The position numbers and the translations under genes were made by a program. Positions 56,491 to 64,000 of a stretch of DNA of 64,000 bases are shown piece after piece. The stretch's first letter is position 1; each line of letters starts with the position of its first letter. Below the pieces are notes generated by a model, which was not told where the DNA came from, made no database searches, and saw only the letters and a list, made by a program, of their open reading frames with translations. The DNA is from Haliclystus octoradiatus. Lineage: Eukaryota > Cnidaria > Staurozoa > Stauromedusae > Haliclystidae. The stretch lies in assembly GCA_916610825.1 (NCBI GenBank), contig OU744448.1, positions 31,762,160 to 31,826,159 on the forward strand, given 5' to 3'.

Positions 56491-57528
56491 ATTACAATTT
56501 ATTAATCAAGAATTTAATGGTGATCAGATAGGTGATTTTAACTTTGGAAGATAAAGTTGAGTCATGAATAAAAGGGGTGTTTATCATTTATTTATTTTTA
56601 ATAATCACTTGAAAAAAACTTGTGAAATGATTGATGGATTTGTACCACGTGTTTAGCAGCTATGTCAAAACAACCCTCGAATTTTCCATGGCAACTACCA
56701 AAAGCGTGCAGGTATAGGTCTATAACTGCACGCGTGCATTTATAGACTTATACATGCACGGTTTTAACCAAATCTCTAGAACACATGTTTTGAAAATAGC
56801 GACTAGCTGCGACAGATTGAATATTTGATGTTCCAGACAAACGTTATTGACAAGATTATTAAAATGATTACATTACTCTTGTTCCTGGGCCATCGAAAGT
56901 TAGAAGCACTCGTTCTTTAACAACAAACTCGAAATCAATGTCATAAACTTGGCGACCTCATTTACGGAATCTATTTCTCGTCTGTTGTTAGTGAACTTGT
57001 GTTTCTAAATTGCGATAACCCACTCACAAGAGTGATCTAATCACTTGATATCGTAATTGAAGCAGAAAGATGCTATTTTTATTTAAATAGAGCTACTTTT
57101 TCAGAAATAAGTTTATGAACAGTAAACTTGGCGGCCTCGTATACGGTATGGAGTTCTCGTATGTTGTTAGTGAACTTGTGAATCAAAATTGCGATAACCC
57201 ACTCACAAGAGTGATATAATCACTTAATATCATAATTGAAACAGAAATATGCTATTTTTATTTAATTTGAGTTAGTTTTTCAGAAATAAGTTTATGAACA
57301 GCAATGTTTAATTTACATTTCATTATAAAAGCGTGCGCTGATGTAAAGTCTATGGCCCTATTGTGAAATTTTCGAGACCTTTTTTTTTAATCTCTATTGT
57401 TTTTATTTCTATTGCTCTTTCAAGTCTTCTCTTTATGCCCTTCTTTCGGATGGATACTACGTACTGCATGATAAGTTTAATCGTGAACAACGGTAATATT
57501 TCAACCATATCCTTGAAGACGAACTAAA

Positions 57529-57927
57529 TTGGCATTTCACGAAGCGAATTTCAACGTCAGTCAATACTATTCAATACTAATACAATATATTTCCTTATGT
57601 GCATTTGAAATTGTTTTTAATATCAATTTATTCTTATGTCATCAGATGGTTGGTCAACTTTGCGATTATGCAAAATTTACGAATAGTGTTGCTTTTGAAA
57701 TGTTGACTATTACAATATTTGCGTTTGCCATCCATCGTTTGAAACTCGTGGGACTTTACATCTTAGATGAAAATTTGAAAATATTTATGATATGGAATGA
57801 AGTATGTAATGAAGTTTGCTATTTTAAAACAGCGTCAGAAAATCATAATTTTCATACAACAAATTTCTTACTGAACAAGATCATTTCGGCACGAATGTCG
57901 CGTAATTTCCAGACAAAAGATCATTAG
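57529..57927 (+). CDS. Unassigned open frame with a receptor-helix-like segment
   Basis: The frame is open for 132 codons without a good ATG at its beginning. A strong acceptor (TTATTCTTATGTCATCAG) precedes ATGGTTGG at about 57645, so a terminal exon of 94 codons is a reasonable reading. It contains LCDYAKF, NSVAFEMLTITIFAFAIHR and ends NFQTKDH. The Cys and the Arg of IHR are exactly 25 residues apart, the spacing of Cys 3.25 and Arg 3.50 in rhodopsin-like receptors, with a hydrophobic stretch between. The rest does not look like a receptor. Block A has a stop in the same exon. Function unknown. Confidence 0.35.
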   Translation: MAFHEANFNVSQYYSILIQYISLCAFEIVFNINLFLCHQMVGQLCDYAKFTNSVAFEMLTITIFAFAIHRLKLVGLYILDENLKIFMIWNEVCNEVCYFKTASENHNFHTTNFLLNKIISARMSRNFQTKDH

Positions 57928-57929
57928 GT

Positions 57930-58200
57930 AACATCGAAAGATCAAAGACGTATGCCCCTCAACCGCTGCATGACATCCTTCACCGGCAAGCGAAGAAGAA
58001 TCTTCGACGGGGCTATTGGGGAGTAGTATCTTTTCCTAATGTTTTGTCTCGTGAATTGTGTTATTTACAAGTTTCATTGCCAGCTATGACTGACCGTGAT
58101 TAGTGGCGTTTTTTGTGTAGCAGATATGTAAGGCGTAAGAGGGACGGTACATTCCTATAATGTGACTGTCTATACTACTACTACTACTAGACAAAAGATC
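57930..58200 (-). repeat. Inverted repeat, right arm (block B)
   Basis: Inverse of 52980-53270; see that entry. A (TAC)n run follows at about 58174-58190. Confidence 0.8.
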
Positions 58201-60721
58201 ATTAGACTTACATAAGTAAGGGACAGATCCCCAATAAATACAGAAATAATTTTAATAACAATCTAACACCAAATGAAGAAGAGGATTGTACACCGGAACT
58301 AGTGCCAGGCTGTCTTCATATAACTCAAATGGACCATCTTAAAAAGGTCAAGAGAAAAATTGTTCTCAATTTTTTATAATTTTTTCTTATCATTATTGTT
58401 CCTTTGTATCAACTAATGTACGGATTCTGCGGTGATGTTTTTTTATTAGAAAAGAATGAAACATCATTCCATCAGAGGTTTATAAATGCAAATTAGCAGT
58501 ACCCTGAAACTTGCGATCCCGGTAGTATTTGAAATTGAGAATTTTCGATATATATTCAATCGAATGAAGACAGGGAAAAATATAACATTTTGGTTATATG
58601 TGAAAAGATAACAGATATTAAATTAAATTCTTTAAACAATTAATCATGTAAATTAACCTTGCACTCATTAAACAGACAAGCAACACTGCTAAATAGGTAC
58701 ATCAACAATGTTTAATAATTGCATTATGTAACGCTTACATTGTTAAAATCATAAGACTCTATCTATATATACACTGTAGAACTCTAGGTAAGAATTCAAA
58801 TACAAATAAATCGTGGGAACATTATGATAATTACATGTCTACTATCGGCAAATCATATTTATATAGCATATATGTATCATTTAGTACAATATAATTGTCA
58901 CTACCAGTAATGAGTGCATTTCACAAAAATTTAAGGAGACTGCTGCAAAATATGCTGCAAAATACAACAAATGAATTCCGCAATTAAGAATATTATCGAA
59001 TCTAAAAAGTTGTGGACATCGTAAATTTTAAATGATTTAGTGTGATCTCGTCTTCATTTTGACGGATTTAACAATTAATATCATAATGGCTTATGATTAA
59101 TTGATATGTATTATCAAGTATGAATGATGACAGTAATGATTGTGTTTGACGTCAGAATGACTAATAATGTACATATAATATTCAGGCATATGCAGTATTT
59201 GATAACTACTCCATACCTCTTAAAGCCATCCTTAAAACAGTTATTCCGAATATTAAAACTGCTAAAAAATTATTTAAAACAAGCAAATGTCAATTATTAA
59301 GATCTTTTTTTCAAAAATGGCATTATACAAGTGATGCATCTTCAAATATGCTACTACTGGCAGGTTTAACGGTTAATAAATAACATGAAATAAACAAACA
59401 TTCACACACATTGACAACAGCATCACATATCAGTGAAGTGTCTCTTCTGGGAAAATACTCGTGAATAAAACGTTTAATATAGTTAAAATGCTAATCGATT
59501 CTTGAGAACCTTGTCTATTTTAAAAAGTTGATTACTGTTGAAAACACGATTAAACTCATATAATAATTTATCTTTAGGATTGTCAATACGAAAATTCATT
59601 AGCATGTTCTATATTTATGACTATATTAATCACAGTGATATTAGTTGAATTACATTTATCGGTTTCGGGAGAAGCTGAAATCGCTCTTCTCCAAACGTCC
59701 TAAGCCTTCACTCCTTTTCTGACTGACTACATACTTCTCATTAAAGAACGAAATATAACTGTCTTACTATTTAATATTGCATAGTTCATAAACTGTCAAT
59801 TATAATTGATACGAATATGAATTTTGAAGATTTAAAAATGTACAGTGCAACCTATTTATATTTATTTGAAGGATTTTATGTAATGTACTGTGAATTTATA
59901 AATTGCTTACATTTATAAGTCCATGGCAGGGGTAGAAAATTTTGCAGGCACAATTATTAAACAATAGATTTCCTGCTTGAACTTTTTTCTAAAATTTTAA
60001 CGTATTCTCAATCTATGAATAACTCATAAAGATTATCAATAAAACCAAATAAGAGGTGCATACGGATGAAACTAATTGCTCGATGTTGAATTAAGGACAG
60101 TGTGAAATGCTTGGACGGAAAATTTCCGTTGCAAATATTTAAAGTAACTGTAAAGGAAAAAGTAAATGTTTCATAATTTTTTTTAAATTAGGAAATATAA
60201 ATTGTGTTCGACCCTTGGTCAATCGAATAATATAGTGCTGCAAATATGAAAAGAAGTCCTATGTGAACTTACCAGGCTCTGAGAAAATTATGGTGAGGAT
60301 GATGATGTGTTCTATAGATGGATATATTAAAAGACGTGGAATGTATATCAGCTGATAAATTGTGCAATAACCAACGATGAATACTGCAGATGCAAAGCAA
60401 TATAAGGAAGAATATAAGGACCTATTATTTAATCAAGCATCAGTTGCAAATTAGACAACGATTAATGATATGACTCTAATGCATTTTAATTAAATTATTG
60501 TGCGCATAAAGTTTAAATGAAAGCCAATGTCAGATAATCAGATAATCATATTTGCTATATGCAAGGAATAATATTGAAACGTCTGCCAATAGTATACATG
60601 ACAGGGTATTTTTCACTGTAATTTGTTATATGTGAAGTTTGTTGATGGTAATTTCTACCCAAATACCAAACTTATAAATTATATGAGACGAGTGATGTGC
60701 GTTTATCATGCGTTACTTTAT
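58201..60721. repeat. Segmental duplication, block B right part
   Basis: Collinear with 38395-41297, AT-rich, no gene. It spans the 3' flank of the fibrinogen-domain exon that follows on the minus strand. Confidence 0.85.
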
Positions 60722-60981
60722 TTATTTCTCTGATCGATATCTAATTTTCATTTTTGTTTTCATGAGTGATTGGAATCCTTTCCATCTGCGCCAATTAACT
60801 CCTTTCAAATGTGTGGAACCAGCTGGGAACATGGAACCATTGAGGTTTGAATAATAGCAGGAGTTATACCACCATGCTCCATAATATCTTTTTGCGCAAT
60901 TATGATGAGAGTTATCATTGTCAGAATCTTTGGTAGTAAATTTCGAGCCACTGTGATAGCTGAGTGAATCACCGGCATTTC
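60722..60981 (-). CDS. Last exon of a second fibrinogen-domain gene
   Basis: An AG acceptor at 60982-60983 is followed by an open 260-nt exon ending in TAA. It encodes GNAGDSLSYHSGSKF, TTKDSDNDNSHHNCAKRYYG, AWWYNSC and NLNG, then WRRWKGFQSLMK and KMKIRYRSEK. The asparagine/aspartate calcium-site residues, the CA...C pair and the WWYNxC motif are all kept. Incoming phase is 1, as in the gene at 41.3 kb. I find no matching upstream fibrinogen exon in 61.0-64.0 kb, so either it is beyond the window after a long intron, or this is a stranded exon copied with block B. Confidence 0.72.
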
Positions 60982-61016
60982 CTGAATATCAGAAAAACAG
61001 ATTTCGTTACTCATAA

Positions 61017-61056
61017 GGAGAATATGATTTGAAAAGCTTCAAATCATATTCTCATG
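61017..61056. repeat. Perfect palindrome
   Basis: AGAATATGATTTGAA and its inverse flank a tiny AAGC loop, a stem of about 17 bp just upstream of the last fibrinogen exon. Confidence 0.75.
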
Positions 61057-61239
61057 TCAAATCTTCACTACTTATAGTTGTACAATATTCTTCTAGTGAT
61101 AGCAAGTTAATGCCTGTATTTCGAAATGCATTGTGTATGGCAAGTTGGAAATACATATACAATATGTATGGTTCAACCTAAACCTTTAATGAATTAATAA
61201 CAACAATACACATTGTATGGATATTGGTAACAAACACCC

Positions 61240-62270
61240 ATCTATATTTTCGGATAACACTCAGCACAACATGGAGAATAATCTGAAGCTCCTTGGCGTC
61301 ACGATTGACAACGAAGTTACAATTAAAGTTTTTGATGCATAGAAATGTCAAACAGCTTTTGCCAAATCTGCAGCATTGTCTAAGCTGAAAAATCTATCAC
61401 CCTTGCACAGAAAGGTATTGATATATATGACTTTCATAGTAAAACACTTTGACTGCTGCAGTACCCTTCTTTCAACTTTCAGTAATGTCTGCAAAAAAGA
61501 CTTGATAGATGTGTCAAAACGACTTTTCGTCAAGTCATTGGAAAAACTTAAACCATAACAGGAGCTCAACAAAATAGGAACCCTTTTTGATTCTATACGA
61601 CATCGGAATCTTGTATCCCTTGTCAAGATAGTTGAAAGTGTTAAAAATGATAAAGCAACAACAAACATCAGAAATTTGTTCTAAAAGTGTAAGGTATAAC
61701 AAGGGCATCTAGCAAAAGTGATTTTAAAATCCAAAAGTACAATAACAGGATAGGAAGATCATCCTCCATACATATCGTCTGTACACTGAATAATGATGTT
61801 ATAAACTCAAACGCGGAAGTTATTACTACTGGAAATAAACTTGAAAATCCATAACAAAAGTGACAAGGAATCTGCCCACATGTTTTCAGTTGTTCGTAAA
61901 TGTAACTCAAATTTGACTGTTTGGTACATGAAATGTTGGCAATCAGGAAGCTAAAACCGACTCTTAACATTCAAAGCGATTCAATTAAGTCGCGACTTTT
62001 AGTTTAATTGTTTCCTTTATCCTCCAGTGTTCTATTGTCAATATATCTGTAGATTTTCGTAATCCTCTTTTTGTAAACAGTAGCCATAGAATGTTAAATT
62101 TATATCTTAGCACATTTTACCTATATATATATCTTGTAATTTCATATAATATTTCTTTTAACATTGAAAATGACAACAGCAAAGTCGAACCGTCGGAATA
62201 AATTTAATGGTGAATTTTTTGTCGCTATCTTACATACTAAAATGTTTTTCGAAGAAACTTTTAATCTACT
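61240..62270 (+). pseudogene. LINE reverse transcriptase 3' fragment
   Basis: Translation gives LKLLGVTIDNEVTIKVF, then after a stop KCQTAFAKSAALSKLKNLSPLHRK and a longer broken tail. This is the thumb and C-terminal region of a non-LTR reverse transcriptase of a different type from copy A/B. The sequence at 62130-62260 recurs at 23250-23380 in a PAN-ILEI intron, so the 3' untranslated region extends at least to there. Several stops make it inactive. Confidence 0.7.
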
Positions 62271-63626
62271 TTTAAATTTACGCTATTTCCATTCGTATGT
62301 CCGTATGTAAGGCGGGGATTCATGATGACATTTTTGATGCAATTGACTTAAAACACATATCAATGGATTCGTTATTAACCAGAGGCGTACATGGCTGGCT
62401 TCATTTCTTAAATAAATACATCGAAGTTGATAAAAACCAATGAAAACTGAATCCTTTTTCAACAACAATGCTTTCTCAGACTGAAGCGCTAACCAAGCAG
62501 TTTCGCACTTGAATGACTTTCTATTGTCTCGCAAAAACAAAACAGCACAATCCTTTGTTGCGAAGTGACAGATAATTTGTGTATTTTCATCGTAGTAATT
62601 CTCAGAATGAAATTCAAACGTAAACAAACTAAAACAACACGTATATTTATATGAAAGTGAAACAAATAAGATGCGTCATCATCTAATCTTCAGTTGGAAA
62701 TTATTTAATGATTGATTATAAATTATTATTGAAAAATGACTTGGAATCGAAGGTTATGAAATTTGTAAACATACCCGCGTTATGGAAATTAAATTACGAA
62801 GATACAAAATAAAAATATTTCCTGATTACTAATGCCAGTGCTAAATTGTACAGTACTGCAATGAAATTTATTTAAAATATAGAAACAATTGCAATACCAA
62901 CTTCCATTTCATCAGTGGCAACAAATAAATTAAAATATAAAAGAAAGTACATGACAGTAATTAATAAAATAAGATGTAAAGATGATAAATAGTTTCTCAT
63001 TCTATACTTTTTCAGAAGTCACTAGAATCAAATGTTGAATAACCACGTTATGAATAAAAAATAATCAATCAAATTTTTTCGGGATGTGCCAGTGATGTTA
63101 GGTGGAACATAATAAAATTTAGACAAACCCCCAAAAATTGTTACCTTGCAGCTTTATGACACTCGGGTTAGAAATGTTTCTTTTAATTTTTTCGGGGGGT
63201 GTATGGCTACTTAACTTCCACTTGCTTTGGGAAAACTAAAATAGTATCCTAATATCGTAAACAAATCCTGTCTGTTCCACTTTTCACTTCTCAACTTTTT
63301 GCTTCTTTGAACAGCAAAATATAAAATAGAATAATTTTTGAATTAAATTTCGGTTTCAATCATCTTTTCTACATAGATTTCTTCATGCATTTATTTGAAC
63401 CAGTCGAGCCAGATGATTCACAACTCAATATAAGCATGCATGCATAAGCATGCATTTGCATGCAACTCGAAATCTAGTTAATAAATAAACCTGAACTCAC
63501 TAAATCATGCACAGATTTTTATCATGCACAGATTTAACAAAGATACCTGAACAATACTTATTTTAAATGTTTGTAAGTGGTCTTATCTTAATAATTTCAA
63601 CGTTTAACCTGTTTCAAATTTTGAAA
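62271..63626. other. Intergenic; one unassigned 114-codon frame
   Basis: A minus-strand frame at 62627-62283 is open for 114 codons with the N-terminal part MFTFEFHSENYYDENTQ. It has no recognised domain and may be an unrecognised transposon or exon piece. Palindromic GCATGCATAAGCATGCAT occurs near 63435-63460. Nothing else is seen. Confidence 0.35.
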
Positions 63627-63627
63627 T

Positions 63628-64000
63628 AATATTCTAAAATATCACGAAGGTTTTCTGCGATCTGATTGGTCGAAAGAGCGTGCATGAAATCCTAGGGTAA
63701 AACATGGCTCCGAACACCGGGAAAAACCGCAAGCTTCAAAAAGTTTTGATCTGTGATAAAATACAGAATTTATAACTTTTTGATAACAATCCAATAAATA
63801 TCTCAATAATGGCTACGATTTACAAAACGACATTTAGCTCAAGATGTTTTTATTTATCGAAAAGCGTGGTAAATGAGTTATTGGTCGTGTAACATGCAAA
63901 ATAAAAACACAGAATGAAAGACAATTATAGGCTACGCTGTTTCAAGGTAAACCTAAAATTTAAATAACAACTACTGCATTAATTTGCTAAAGAACTATTG
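63628..64000 (+). repeat. Dispersed repeat, second copy (runs off the window)
   Basis: Same sequence and orientation as 53731-54082. It may mark the start of a further duplicated block beyond the right edge. Confidence 0.85.

Larger units (their letters stand above)
56124..58095. repeat. Segmental duplication, block B middle part
   Basis: Collinear with 30510-33090 but without the solo LTR. It carries the same hairpin (56703-56760) and the same 178-bp direct duplication (about 56945-57300). Confidence 0.88.

Noticed and set aside
61348-61970. Two minus-strand frames of 106 and 100 codons
   Set aside because: They are antisense to the LINE fragment at 61.2-62.3 kb.
1-64000. CRISPR arrays, bacterial operons, tRNA or rRNA genes
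   Set aside because: No regularly spaced short identical repeats, cloverleaf with A/B boxes or rRNA core sequence was recognised; the split genes and element types are eukaryotic.

Overview
This is an AT-rich eukaryotic (animal) window. The genes have introns with GT/AG borders, the proteins are secreted metazoan domain proteins and an opsin, and most of the rest is transposable elements and their debris. PAN, thrombospondin-1-like and fibrinogen domains on one protein, a PAN-ILEI protein and an intronless RGR/peropsin-like opsin fit a marine invertebrate, perhaps a tunicate; the species is a guess.

Layout: 0-9 kb holds a decayed Penelope-like reverse transcriptase, a 170-bp minisatellite, a 1.7-kb non-autonomous hAT element with an exact 8-bp target duplication, and two MITEs. 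At 11.3-12.3 kb is an intact single-exon opsin (+). Its start codon lies in the last unit of a ~155-bp tandem array. From 12.3 to 18.9 kb I see only small foldback elements. From 18.9 to 23.7 kb runs a four-exon gene (+) for a secreted PAN + ILEI/FAM3-type protein; all splice phases close (283 aa).

From 25 to 61 kb two blocks are related by a segmental duplication. Block A (about 25.2-41.6 kb) and block B (about 51.4-61.0 kb) share a LINE fragment, an inverted-repeat arm, a 2.6-kb non-coding/ORF-bearing segment, a 3-kb AT-rich segment and the last exon of a fibrinogen-domain gene. Block A was then hit by a copia element (now 3'-truncated), a solo LTR (5-bp TSD) and a 5.2-kb Mutator-like transposon (9-bp TSD, 30-bp TIRs). 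Block B keeps the empty sites for the last two, so their ends can be read to the base. The Mutator-like element encodes a broken transposase followed by an intact-looking DEDDh exonuclease domain.

At 41.3-46.6 kb (-) is the complete gene of the duplicated family: signal peptide, PAN, a TSP1-like module, an unassigned region and the fibrinogen domain, in seven exons that stay in frame (450 aa), including a 25-nt microexon. Block B holds a second intact last exon and a decayed fibrinogen exon, the remains of a local gene family. From 61 to 64 kb there is another decayed LINE and a dispersed repeat that also occurs at 53.7 kb.

The three protein-coding genes do not obviously form a pathway. Two are secreted proteins starting with a PAN module and both look suited to extracellular recognition or matrix roles, but that is inference.
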